Positions 1 through 8,083 of a stretch of 64,000 nucleotides of DNA are shown piece by piece. The position numbers and the translations under genes are program-made. Each line of letters opens with the position of its first letter. The stretch's first letter is position 1. Origin of the DNA: Abyssibius sp040880065 (GTDB taxonomy: Bacteria; Pseudomonadota; Alphaproteobacteria; Rhodobacterales; Rhodobacteraceae); NCBI GenBank assembly GCA_040880065.1, contig JBBDJE010000038.1, positions 43,156-107,155 on the forward strand. Direction: 5' to 3'. Below the pieces are notes generated by a model that saw only the letters and a list, made by a program, of their open reading frames with translations, searched no databases and was not told where the DNA came from.

Positions 1-226
1 ATGAACCGGTATCGGTTTTCTTGGTCATGCTAAACTCTTTGAATGTGGCTTTACCTGCGCCACCGCCGCCCGAGCTCGAACCGATATTGATCACGTTTTC
101 AGCGCCGAACGAGAAGCTGATCAGCTCCCATGCGCCCTTGTCTTTGTAACCAGCGTCAAGCGTTTCGCCGGGAACTTTGTCTTTGTCAGCACTAGCTGTG
201 AAAAATGCAAATGCGTCAAATGCCAT
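1..226 (-). CDS. hcp: Hcp-family T6SS tube protein (5' part only)
   Basis: The first 75 codons of an Hcp protein, which forms the hexameric inner tube of the type VI secretion system and is itself secreted. The visible N-terminus starts MAFDAFAFF and contains a glycine run (GGGGAGKATFKEF) followed by SMTKKTD, matching the early strands and the 'GGGAGK...F.KxxD' region of Hcp. The start is fixed by AGGAGA just upstream of the ATG. The rest lies beyond position 1, so length and C-terminal loops are unknown. It follows tssC on the same strand after an intercistronic hairpin, as expected for a highly expressed tube gene behind the sheath genes. Confidence 0.9.
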   Translation of the reverse strand, partial: MAFDAFAFFTASADKDKVPGETLDAGYKDKGAWELISFSFGAENVINIGSSSGGGGAGKATFKEFSMTKKTDTGS

Positions 227-274
227 GATATCTCTCCTGTGATATGGTCGTATCCGTTAATGTTACGGTGCTTT

Positions 275-301
275 GGCCCTGGGGGCGAACCCCCAGCGGC
301 C
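275..301 (-). other. Intercistronic hairpin between tssC and hcp
   Basis: A perfect 7-bp stem (CTGGGGG / CCCCCAG) closes a four-base loop, TTCG as read on the minus strand. GGCC flanks extend the stem past a one-base bulge. It lies in the gap between the tssC stop and the hcp start. No T-run follows it in the direction of transcription, so it looks more like an mRNA-stabilising or processing element that would uncouple hcp levels from the sheath genes than a complete terminator. Confidence 0.55.
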
Positions 302-310
302 CGTTTATGA

Positions 311-1804
311 TCAGCTTTTCTCTGACGGCAGTTTCGAAACCAAGCGTAGCGAAACTGACAGCCCCTCCAGCTGATAATGCGGGCGAAGGAAGAACTTCGA
401 AGAGTAATAACCGGGGTTGCCCTCGACCTCTTCGACGACCACTTCCGCAGCGGCCAACGGTCTTTCAGCCTTTACCTCTTCCGACGAAATGTCGGCGTTG
501 AAATCAACATAGTTGTTGATCCATTCCTGCAGCCAGCTTTGCATGGCTTCACGCTCTTTGAACGAGCCAAGCTTGTCACGCACGATACATTTCAGGTAAT
601 GCGCGAAACGGCAGGTGGCGAACAGATAGGGCAGACGCGCGCCAAGGTTGGCGTTGGCGGTCGCGTCCGGGTCGTCGTATTCGGCGGGCTTATGCAGCGA
701 TTGCGCGCCGATAAAGGCTGCCATGTCCGAGTTTTTCCGGTGGATCAGCGGCATCAGCCCGTTATTGGCCAACTCGGCCTCACGACGGTCAGAAATCGCA
801 ATCTCGGTCGGGCATTTCATATCTACGCCGCCATCATCCGAGGGGAAGGTATGCGTGGGCAGGTTTTCAACCGTGCCGCCGCTTTCAACACCGCGAATCC
901 GGGTGCACCAGCCATACATTTTGAACGAGCGGGTGATGTTTGTCGCCATGCCGTAAGCCGCGTTCACCCAGCCATATTTGGCATGGTCGGTGCCGTCGGT
1001 ATCCTCTTCAAACGAGAAGTCTTCAACCGGATCGGTTTTGGCACCATAGGGCAGACGGCCTAAAAAGCGCGGCATTGCAAGGCCGACATACTGCGCTTCC
1101 TGGCTTTCGCGCAGGCTGCGCCATGCGGCATATTCCGGGGTTTGGAAAATCTTGGTCAGATCGCGCGGATTGGCAAGCTCCGACCAGCTATCCATCTGGA
1201 ACAGGGTCGGCTCGGCCCCGGTCAGGAAGGGGGCATGCGCTGCGGCTGCAATTTTCGACATTTCGCCAAGCAGTTCAACATCGGGCGGGGAATGATCGAA
1301 ATAGTAATCGCCCATCAGGCAGCCATAGGGCGCGCCACCGAACTGGCCGTATTCTTCTTCATACAGCTTTTTGAAGATCGGCGACTGGTCCCATGCGGTG
1401 CCTTTGAACTTTTTCAGCGTCTTGCCCAAATCCTTTTTGGAAATGTTCAGCACGCGAATTTTCAGCATCTCGTCAGTTTCGGTGTTGTTCACCAGATAAG
1501 ACAGGCCGCGCCATGCGCTTTCCAGTCTCTGAAAATCGCCATGATGCAGAATTTCGTTCACTTGCGCGGTCAGCGTCTTGTCAATCGCGGCAATAATGCC
1601 TTCGATGGTTTTCAGCGCGTCATCCGACACAAGGTTGGTATTGGCCAGCGCCTGTTCGGCAAGGGTTTTAACCGCCTGCTCAACCGCCGAGCGCGCCGAA
1701 TCCGATTTTGGGCGGAACTCTTTTTGCAGCAGGCCTGCAAATTCTTCGTTCGCAAAGATAGTGCTTGTCGCACCGCCTTCGGCTTGTTTTTCAGCTTCAG
1801 CCAT
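311..1804 (-). CDS. tssC: TssC, T6SS contractile sheath large subunit
   Basis: TssC (VipB family, 497 aa, normal length) builds the contractile sheath with TssB around the Hcp tube. The sequence is characteristic throughout: an N-terminal TssB-interaction segment, the central ESAWRGLSYLVNNTE and PYGCLMGDYYFDH blocks, and the C-terminal GYYSSKFFLRPHYQLEGL motif close to the end. An excellent ribosome site (GGAGGAA) lies inside the tssB 3' end, and only 2 bases separate the tssB stop from this ATG, so translation is probably coupled and gives equal subunit amounts. Confidence 0.97.
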   Translation of the reverse strand: MAEAEKQAEGGATSTIFANEEFAGLLQKEFRPKSDSARSAVEQAVKTLAEQALANTNLVSDDALKTIEGIIAAIDKTLTAQVNEILHHGDFQRLESAWRGLSYLVNNTETDEMLKIRVLNISKKDLGKTLKKFKGTAWDQSPIFKKLYEEEYGQFGGAPYGCLMGDYYFDHSPPDVELLGEMSKIAAAAHAPFLTGAEPTLFQMDSWSELANPRDLTKIFQTPEYAAWRSLRESQEAQYVGLAMPRFLGRLPYGAKTDPVEDFSFEEDTDGTDHAKYGWVNAAYGMATNITRSFKMYGWCTRIRGVESGGTVENLPTHTFPSDDGGVDMKCPTEIAISDRREAELANNGLMPLIHRKNSDMAAFIGAQSLHKPAEYDDPDATANANLGARLPYLFATCRFAHYLKCIVRDKLGSFKEREAMQSWLQEWINNYVDFNADISSEEVKAERPLAAAEVVVEEVEGNPGYYSSKFFLRPHYQLEGLSVSLRLVSKLPSEKS

Positions 1805-1806
1805 GC

Positions 1807-2316
1807 TTATTCCTCCGCCGCATCAGATTTGGGTTTCGGGGTTGCGGCCAGCGCCTTGAGCAGCGCCGGGTCTTGGGTGATTTTCGCCATCAAATCCTCG
1901 GCCCCGGTTTTCCCGTCCATATAGGTCATCAGGTTGGAAAGCTGGGTGCGGGCTTCAAGCAGCTTGCGCAGCGGCTCCACCTTGCGCGCGATAGAGGCGG
2001 GCGTGAAGTCATCCATGCTGTCAAAGGTGATATCCACGGGCATATTACCCTCGCCTGTCAGCGTATTGGGCACCGAGAAAGCCACGCGCGGTTTCATGGA
2101 TTTCATGCGGTCATCGAAATTGTCGATGTCGATTTCCAGAAACTTGCGGTCGGCCACAGCCGGCAGCGGCTCTTCGGACTTGCCGGAAAGGTCAGACATA
2201 ACACCCATCACGAATGGCAGCTGCATCTTCTTTTCTGCGCCGTAAACTTCTACATCATACTCGATTTGAACGCGCGGCGCGCGGTTCCTCGCTAAAAACT
2301 TTTGGCTGCCAGCCAT
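1807..2316 (-). CDS. tssB: TssB, T6SS contractile sheath small subunit
   Basis: TssB (VipA family, 169 aa). It starts MAGSQKFLARNRAPRVQIEYDV, then shows the family-typical LPFVMGVMSDLSG segment, the DNFDDRMK..KPRVAF region, and LEARTQLSNLMTYMDGK near the C-terminus. It pairs with TssC to form the sheath that contracts to fire the Hcp tube, working in the cytoplasm docked to the baseplate. AAGGAG precedes the ATG. It sits 50 bp downstream of tssA and directly upstream of tssC. Confidence 0.97.
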   Translation of the reverse strand: MAGSQKFLARNRAPRVQIEYDVEVYGAEKKMQLPFVMGVMSDLSGKSEEPLPAVADRKFLEIDIDNFDDRMKSMKPRVAFSVPNTLTGEGNMPVDITFDSMDDFTPASIARKVEPLRKLLEARTQLSNLMTYMDGKTGAEDLMAKITQDPALLKALAATPKPKSDAAEE

Positions 2317-2366
2317 GGTAAAATCTCCTTCCTGATATGTCGCCCGGTCTTTGGGCGCATTATTGC

Positions 2367-3404
2367 TTAATAGTCGCCAGACTCACTTATTCCGCTGATC
2401 GTCGAAACCTGTTCCACACCGCCTGAGGCCATATCCTTCATGATGGTCATAAAATCTGCCGAGACAAGCCTGCGTGCGCGCTGCATCAATAGAGGCACTG
2501 GGCTTGAAGGCTCGTAACGGGCATAATACTCGCAAATGCGATCTATCGCACGCACAACATCATCATTCGATGCAATTGCGCCACCCCCACCACCGGACGG
2601 GCGCGGCGCACCACCACCCGAAGGCGCGGGCGTATCACTGCCACCTTTGGGGGCTTCAGCCTCGCCACCGCCAAGCGCCTTGTTCACCGCGCCTTGGGCC
2701 TTGAACAAAAGCTTGTCGAGCGCCGAAAGATCGGGGCTTTGGCTCGAAATACGCGCGTCGAGCGTTTTGCCAAGCTGCTTGAGTGCTTCGCGGGATTTGG
2801 TGATTCCGGTGCGAATTGCAGCCATTTGTTCGGGGTCGGTATCGGTAAACGCGCCGTTTATAAGTGCGGTTGTCGGCACCTGATCCATATCTGCGGCGGG
2901 CGGGCTTTCACCTTCGGCCACCTGCACATGGCGCAAACCAAAGCGGCCCATGCCGCGCGAAAGTGTCAGCGGAGCCCAACGCACAGCGCGCAAAACCGTA
3001 TCGGTACCAACAAGCCCGCGCACGGCGTTTACACGCATTGTCGGGTCGTCATCATCGTCGGCGTCGAGCATCGGGTGCACAGTGTCCCAATACACATCGA
3101 GCACACGGTCGATATAGTCCATAACCTTGCCGAAAGCATCAAAACCATCGGTATGCAGCGCCGCTTCGGCAAGAATGACCGCGATACGCAAATCCTTGCT
3201 GCGGCCCAAAAGCTCTAGCGCGCGCTTGCCAACATCGTTGAAATCAACCGCCTCGCCGGCAATAACCGCATCGCCGACCTGTTGTTCGCCCTTGGGTTTG
3301 GCAAGGGTTTCAAGCTCTACGAAATCCGGGTCATATTCCAAATCTTCGCCGCACGGCGAGTCTCCGTCAAACGGCTCAATGAGGGCTTCTACATCAATAT
3401 TCAA
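2367..3404 (-). CDS. tssA: TssA, T6SS sheath-assembly cap protein
   Basis: TssA/ImpA family protein (345 aa), the assembly factor that primes and caps the growing sheath. The N-terminal ImpA_N domain is clear: the acidic start with SPCGEDLEYDPDF, then GKRALELLGRSKDLRIAVILAEAAL and the DVYWDTVHPMLDADDDDDP block. A low-complexity Gly/Pro/Ser linker at about residues 245-275 leads to a short C-terminal domain of the class with a truncated extension. The likely start is TTG with GGGAG about 8 bases upstream; no in-frame ATG precedes it. First gene of the tssA-tssB-tssC-hcp run. Confidence 0.93.
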   Translation of the reverse strand: MNIDVEALIEPFDGDSPCGEDLEYDPDFVELETLAKPKGEQQVGDAVIAGEAVDFNDVGKRALELLGRSKDLRIAVILAEAALHTDGFDAFGKVMDYIDRVLDVYWDTVHPMLDADDDDDPTMRVNAVRGLVGTDTVLRAVRWAPLTLSRGMGRFGLRHVQVAEGESPPAADMDQVPTTALINGAFTDTDPEQMAAIRTGITKSREALKQLGKTLDARISSQSPDLSALDKLLFKAQGAVNKALGGGEAEAPKGGSDTPAPSGGGAPRPSGGGGGAIASNDDVVRAIDRICEYYARYEPSSPVPLLMQRARRLVSADFMTIMKDMASGGVEQVSTISGISESGDY

Positions 3405-3701
3405 GCCGACATCTCCCTAGGGCAGAAATACATGTTGGGCGGAATTCCGCCAGAATGGCGTTATCCTAAGCGGAAACTGCCTTTTTGGGAAAGCATTTTA
3501 TTACACAAAATTTTTGTCGCAGCGCCCCTTATCGCCTTGCAATTCTAATGCGATGCGCCCATGCCATCGGGCCCGGCCCGTCAAACGCGCATTTGCTGCA
3601 CGGTTCTGCACCGTGCTACATCATGCTATATAGTGCTACATCGTATCGACAGGCCAGCCCCGTGCCGCTAGACTGGCCACTGTTTTATTTAGGAGCGGTT
3701 C
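3405..3701. other. Divergent intergenic region between tssA and the M15 peptidase
   Basis: About 300 bases with no credible gene. It must hold the leftward T6SS promoter and the rightward promoter of the M15 peptidase gene. Visible elements are a perfect 7-bp inverted repeat (GCACGGT / ACCGTGC, 3598-3616) running into three head-to-tail 10-base units, and an AT-rich stretch around 3490-3530. No sigma-54-type -24/-12 sequence was evident by eye. Confidence 0.6.
3598..3642. promoter_or_regulatory. Inverted repeat followed by three 10-bp direct repeats (possible operator)
   Basis: GCACGGT-tctgc-ACCGTGC forms a perfect stem at 3598-3616. Overlapping its right arm are three consecutive 10-base units at 3613, 3623 and 3633: GTGCTACATC, ATGCTATATA, GTGCTACATC. 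Units 1 and 3 are identical. Spacing of one helical turn puts every copy on the same DNA face, as in regulator arrays. The site lies 60-100 bp upstream of the M15 peptidase gene. Binding protein unknown. Confidence 0.4.
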
Positions 3702-4553
3702 ATGCGTTGGGCACTGGTTTTAATTGCGGTCGCGATACTTACGGCACCGGCGGGCTGGTTTGGTGCCTATTATTTGCTGGGCCGCGATACCGCCACACGC
3801 GCCGATCTTACGGAAGTTACAACAGCGCTCCGCGATCTGACGATCGACTTCAACAACCTAAGCCAGCAGGTCGAATTGCTGGAACAGCGCGGCGTTGGCG
3901 GTGGTGAAACCATCACATTTTCCGAGGCACCGGTTGCATCCGACAGCTTGCAAGACGCCTTTGCGCAGGTTGTGCTGATCGCCGACCGCCGCGAGGTGAA
4001 CCAAGGCATGACCGCCGCCACACCGAGCTACCTGACCAGCCTGTTCGGCCCGCCCCGCGCCGACCTCAACCAGGATTGCCAGACCATGACCAACCCGGTT
4101 TTGGCTGGAATGCTGCGCACCGAAGATGTGGGGCCCATCCGTGTGCAAATGCTGGAACCGGCCATTATTTCAATGCGTCAGGTGTTCAAGAATGTCGAAA
4201 TTTTCGAACCCGAGCTGTATGAGCGCATACGTTCAGCGGGCAGCCTGTGTGTGCGGCTCATTCGTGGTTCGGAAACCTCGGTTTCAACCCATAGCTTCGG
4301 GTTGTCGCTCGACCTCAACATCGACGGTGTCACCGATACATTGGGCGATGACCGCACCCAGCTTGGCCTGATCCTGCTGTCGGAGTTCTTCCAGCGCGAG
4401 GGCTGGTATTGGGGGGCAGGTTTTGGCCGCGAAGACTCGATGCATTTTGAAGTGTCGCGTGAAAAGGTCGAGCAGTGGCGCCGGCTGGGCCTGTTGCCCG
4501 ACGAGGCGACCGTGGCGGCCATCATGTCGGGTGCAGCACCCGCCCCGCAATAA
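3702..4553 (+). CDS. Membrane-anchored M15-family peptidoglycan peptidase (TagX-like)
   Basis: A 283-aa protein with an N-terminal membrane anchor (about residues 4-26), a short coiled-coil stretch (30-65), and a C-terminal VanY/M15-type metallopeptidase domain. The zinc-site pattern is visible: H197 and D204 in STHSFGLSLDLN, a glutamate in QREGWYWG (E233) and H248 in SMHFEV. The enzyme would cut peptide stems of peptidoglycan in the periplasm. Beside T6SS genes it resembles TagX, the M15-type cell-wall enzyme that helps T6SS assembly in Acinetobacter. The start has AGGAG upstream. Its stop is one base from the convergent kinase gene. The TagX-like role is inferred from domain and context. 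Confidence 0.8.
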   Translation: MRWALVLIAVAILTAPAGWFGAYYLLGRDTATRADLTEVTTALRDLTIDFNNLSQQVELLEQRGVGGGETITFSEAPVASDSLQDAFAQVVLIADRREVNQGMTAATPSYLTSLFGPPRADLNQDCQTMTNPVLAGMLRTEDVGPIRVQMLEPAIISMRQVFKNVEIFEPELYERIRSAGSLCVRLIRGSETSVSTHSFGLSLDLNIDGVTDTLGDDRTQLGLILLSEFFQREGWYWGAGFGREDSMHFEVSREKVEQWRRLGLLPDEATVAAIMSGAAPAPQ

Positions 4554-4554
4554 G

Positions 4555-5877
4555 CTAGCCCATTTCTCTTAGAAATTCGCGGCGCGCGGTGTCATTATCA
4601 ATATGCCCTGCAAGGCTTTCGCACAGTTCCGCGCGATTGTGGCAGGTTTTGGCCGTGCGGCGCACCAGCACTTTGGCAATCGGGCCCAGATGCGGCATCA
4701 GATATCTGGTCATCGCATCAAGCGTAGCCTCATCCAGACCAAGCCCGCCCTGGGTTTGCGACCCGCCCAGCATCGCCTTCACCGCAACGCGGAATTTTTC
4801 GCGCTGCTCGGGGGTGATTTCGGCTGAAAGCTTGTCGACCAACTGGTCGGTTGATGATGTGCTTGATGACACCTTGCGCATAAGATGCTTGGCAATCGGG
4901 CCAATTTGTTCGGCCAAAAGCCGTTCGATTTTTTCCATCGCCGAACGTGGTAACAAATCGGCCATGGTTTGCGACATGGGCGTTGCAGGTGCCGCATTGC
5001 GCGGGGCGGCGACAATCGTGCGTTCCATCGATTCCATCGCCTGCGCATCCAGCGCGCGCATAGCCGCGTTGATCGCGGCGGCAAAATCGCGGGCATTGTC
5101 AAACCGTGCGGCAGGCTCAACCGCAAGCGCGCGGCGCATGATATCATCAAGGCTTTGCGGCAGTTCCGGCGCAAGTTCGAGCAGCGCCAGCGCATTGCCC
5201 GACATGACCTTCTGGCTCAACTCTCCCAGCCCCGAGGCCTGAAACGGTTTGCGCCCAGTCAAAAGCTCGAAGAATATCACCCCCGCGGCGAACAAATCGG
5301 CCCGCGCATCGACCTGCTGGCCGGCAAACTGTTCGGGCGACATATAATCGGGCGTGCCGATCATGCCGCCATAGGTGGCACCAAGCGATTCCACCCGCGC
5401 CACGCCAAAATCAGCGATTTTTAGGCGGCCATCGGGCAAAAGCAGTGCATTGGCGGGCTTCACATCGCGGTGGATAATGCCCGCATTGTGAATGGCTTCC
5501 AGCCCCGCAAGCATTTGCACCATGATCGACTGGGCCTCGCCAAGCGGTGGCAGTGGCGGGCGGCGCAGGCGGTCGCCTACGGTTTCGCTCTCGATGAACT
5601 CCATCACCAGATAGGGCTGATCGTCCTGCTCCAGATAGTCGAATATCGTGACAAGATTGCCATGCAGCACGCGCCCAGCAGCGCGCGCCTCGCGCGCGAA
5701 CCGCTCCAGCCATGCGGAACGCTCGCTATCGCTCATCAAATGGGCGTGCAGGGTTTTGATGGCGACAGTGCGGTCGATATCAGGGTCATGGCCCTTGTAA
5801 ACCACGCCCATCGCGCCTTCGCCCAAAACCGAATCAACGCGATATTTTCCTACGCTATGCGGTTGTTCCGCAGGCAT
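4555..5877 (-). CDS. PpkA-like serine/threonine protein kinase
   Basis: A 440-aa protein with a complete Hanks-type kinase domain at residues 10-275: glycine loop LGEGAMGVVYKG, VAIK lysine K41, catalytic HRDVKPAN (D138), DFG (D156) and GTPDYMSPEQ. The C-terminal ~150 residues hold a duplicated helical unit (LLAEQIGPIAKHLMRKVSS... and MPHLGPIAKVLVRRTAK...) also found in other T6SS-linked kinases; no membrane segment is seen. In other bacteria such kinases phosphorylate Fha and switch the T6SS on. It follows the haem-type sensor gene by 24 bp on the same strand, so sensor and kinase may act together. GAGGT precedes the ATG. Confidence 0.9.
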   Translation of the reverse strand: MPAEQPHSVGKYRVDSVLGEGAMGVVYKGHDPDIDRTVAIKTLHAHLMSDSERSAWLERFAREARAAGRVLHGNLVTIFDYLEQDDQPYLVMEFIESETVGDRLRRPPLPPLGEAQSIMVQMLAGLEAIHNAGIIHRDVKPANALLLPDGRLKIADFGVARVESLGATYGGMIGTPDYMSPEQFAGQQVDARADLFAAGVIFFELLTGRKPFQASGLGELSQKVMSGNALALLELAPELPQSLDDIMRRALAVEPAARFDNARDFAAAINAAMRALDAQAMESMERTIVAAPRNAAPATPMSQTMADLLPRSAMEKIERLLAEQIGPIAKHLMRKVSSSTSSTDQLVDKLSAEITPEQREKFRVAVKAMLGGSQTQGGLGLDEATLDAMTRYLMPHLGPIAKVLVRRTAKTCHNRAELCESLAGHIDNDTARREFLREMG

Positions 5878-5905
5878 ACTTACCTCAAATTTCTAGCTGG
5901 CCGCG

Positions 5906-6781
5906 CTAATCGTCCAACAGCTTCATGGCAGAATCAAGCGACCGGCGCATCCGGTTAAACGAGACCGACAAGGATGAAATTTCATCTTTGCCCGGCTTCA
6001 CATAATCAGGCGCGGAAAAATCACCAAGCGAGACCTGTTCAGCCATTTTGGACATCGTTGTCACAGGACGGATAACAATACGTGAAAGCAGCACGTTGAT
6101 CACGATAATCACAATCGAGAAGGCGCCCAGCACCGTGGCCACCAGTACAATGATCAGTTCTTTGGCACGCGTATCGGCCAGCGTAAGTGGCGCATAGATC
6201 ACCTGCGCGCCGATCGTTTCACCCAACTGCCAGCCAAAGCCGTTTTCAGCCCCGTAAAGATCGACCATCGCCGCTGGCGCGAGCGCCGGGTCTGAATGGC
6301 ATTCAAGGCAGGATTCCGAGACGACTTTCAATGGAAAAGCCACAACATGGACAGGACCAATCCCCTCGACCTCGCGCTCGACCGAAACCGAAGCCAGTGC
6401 CGGATTGGCGCGCAACTGGTTGATCAACTCGGCCTCCCAGGGTTCGGCCAAATCATCGGGGTTGGTCGGGTTCAGCGCCGCCTCTTTATAGTAATAATCT
6501 TTAAAGCTGGTCTGAAATTGCGCAAACACGGTTTGGGCTGAAAACGACGGCACGCGGTGCGGCAAGAACAGAATATCGTTATCGGCCGCCAGAAGCGGGG
6601 CAACGCCGGTTGTTGTATAGGCCCGCACAGCCAGAGCATTGCCGCGAATAATCGCGATTTCGTTTTCAATTTCGACAATCGCATTCTGGCGCGCCGCAAC
6701 ATAGGCAAAATAAGAGGCGGTTGTCATGCCAATCAAACAGGCAATCACAAGAACGAGGTTAAACTTGGTACGCAAACGCAT
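5906..6781 (-). CDS. Membrane sensor: DUF3365 (Tll0287-like, CxxCH) plus HAMP, no output domain
   Basis: A 291-aa membrane protein. An N-terminal transmembrane helix (about 7-30) is followed by a periplasmic DUF3365/Tll0287-like domain carrying CLECH, a c-type haem attachment motif, at about residues 158-162. A second membrane helix (about 208-233) and a HAMP domain (about 233-283) follow, and the protein then ends. There is no kinase or cyclase domain, so signals must pass to a partner; the kinase gene 24 bp downstream is the obvious candidate. The start is the ATG with AGGA 9 bases upstream. A redox or gas-sensing role is an inference from the haem motif. Confidence 0.8.
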   Translation of the reverse strand: MRLRTKFNLVLVIACLIGMTTASYFAYVAARQNAIVEIENEIAIIRGNALAVRAYTTTGVAPLLAADNDILFLPHRVPSFSAQTVFAQFQTSFKDYYYKEAALNPTNPDDLAEPWEAELINQLRANPALASVSVEREVEGIGPVHVVAFPLKVVSESCLECHSDPALAPAAMVDLYGAENGFGWQLGETIGAQVIYAPLTLADTRAKELIIVLVATVLGAFSIVIIVINVLLSRIVIRPVTTMSKMAEQVSLGDFSAPDYVKPGKDEISSLSVSFNRMRRSLDSAMKLLDD

Positions 6782-6896
6782 TTGCAACGATCCTATCTGG
6801 CGGTATCTTGTAGAGCAGATGTGTATTAGAGTTTGCCGAATTTCACCAGCACAGATTCCGCCAGCGCTCAGAATCTGCTAACTATTTGGAGCTGTT

Positions 6897-8006
6897 ATGC
6901 CTTTGCTACGAGCCATTTGCCTTGCATTTTCAACCCTGATTCTGGGCGTTTCAGCCTATGCGCAAAGCGAACCCCCGCGTATCGTTGCCGTTCTTGTTTC
7001 GGCTGATGCTGAAAATACCCGTATCGAGCGGCTCGCCACAGCCTTGCAGGGATTGAACGCCGAAACCAAGATTGTGGCGGCTCCAAGTGATAGCGAGCTG
7101 CGCGCCTTGCTGCAAAGCTTTGCCAATACCGCGCTCGAATCCGATGTGGTGATCATTTATATCGACGCACCGATCCTCTCGCTTGGCGAGCGCGCTTTTG
7201 TGGCCACCCAAGGGCTGAGTTTGCCGCGCGCCTCGGCGCTGCTCACCCGCGCCGTGCCGCTTTCGGCTTTTGCCCGCGCTGCGGCTTTGGCTGAAAATGG
7301 CGGGCTTGTTATTGTGGGGGCGCAAGCGTTCAGCGGCACCATTCCCAGCGGTGCTACACAAGCCAGCGCCGCGCCAAGCCCGCGCAACGGCCTTGCCCCC
7401 GTGGTTTTCCTGCCCGAATCCGCGGCCGATAGCGCTATCGCAGCGGTGGCAATTGCACTGGAAATGCCAAGGGTTGAACTTGGCGATATGATGGCGGCCC
7501 TGAGCAGCATCAATGACGTCACACAATCCCAAACGCTACTGCGCCCAGTTGTGCTGCGCGCGCCTGTCACGGTTGCCCGCACGCAAACCTCTGCGCTGCC
7601 CGCAGCAAACAGCGCCACACCGCCTGCGCAAAGCAACACGGCACCGGCAACTGCCGAAACCGGCACATCGACCCCCGAAACTGCGCCCGAAACCACTCCG
7701 GCCAATTCCAACACCGCCAGCCTGCCGCAGGTAAGCGCAGAAGAGCTTGCCGCACAGCAAACCCCGCCGCCGCAAACCACCCCGCGCGCTGTGTCATTCG
7801 AAGAATTGGCGGCGCTGGAAAACAACCTCTCGCGCAGCGACAAGCGCGATATTCAACGCGGGCTGCGCGAGCGCGGGTTTTATCGTGGGTTGATTGACGG
7901 GGTGTTTGGCCGCCAGACCAAAAGCGCCATCGAAGCCTTTCAGGAATCCATCGATGCAGAGCCGACCGGCATTCTGACCGAAGAGCAATTGGCACTGTTC
8001 TTGTAG
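6897..8006 (+). CDS. Secreted pseudo-caspase with C-terminal peptidoglycan-binding domain
   Basis: A 369-aa protein with a signal peptide (cleavage near AYAQ, residue ~23). Residues 27-205 follow the pattern of a caspase-like (peptidase C14) fold, but where the active neighbour has YAGHG and LDACR this protein has YIDAP and IVGAQ, so the catalytic His and Cys are absent. A Pro/Thr/Ala-rich linker (about 225-300) leads to a PG_binding_1 domain (about 312-369, DKRDIQRGLRERGFY...GVFGRQTKSAIEAFQ). GGAG precedes the ATG. It lies directly upstream of the active caspase-like gene, probably in one operon. A periplasmic, wall-bound role is inferred. Confidence 0.75.
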   Translation: MPLLRAICLAFSTLILGVSAYAQSEPPRIVAVLVSADAENTRIERLATALQGLNAETKIVAAPSDSELRALLQSFANTALESDVVIIYIDAPILSLGERAFVATQGLSLPRASALLTRAVPLSAFARAAALAENGGLVIVGAQAFSGTIPSGATQASAAPSPRNGLAPVVFLPESAADSAIAAVAIALEMPRVELGDMMAALSSINDVTQSQTLLRPVVLRAPVTVARTQTSALPAANSATPPAQSNTAPATAETGTSTPETAPETTPANSNTASLPQVSAEELAAQQTPPPQTTPRAVSFEELAALENNLSRSDKRDIQRGLRERGFYRGLIDGVFGRQTKSAIEAFQESIDAEPTGILTEEQLALFL

Positions 8007-8083
8007 TTGCACCGCTTGGCACATGGCGCTGCGGGGTGTATCATCCGGCGTTTGAACTTCGTTTTTAGCCTTGGGCGGATTAC

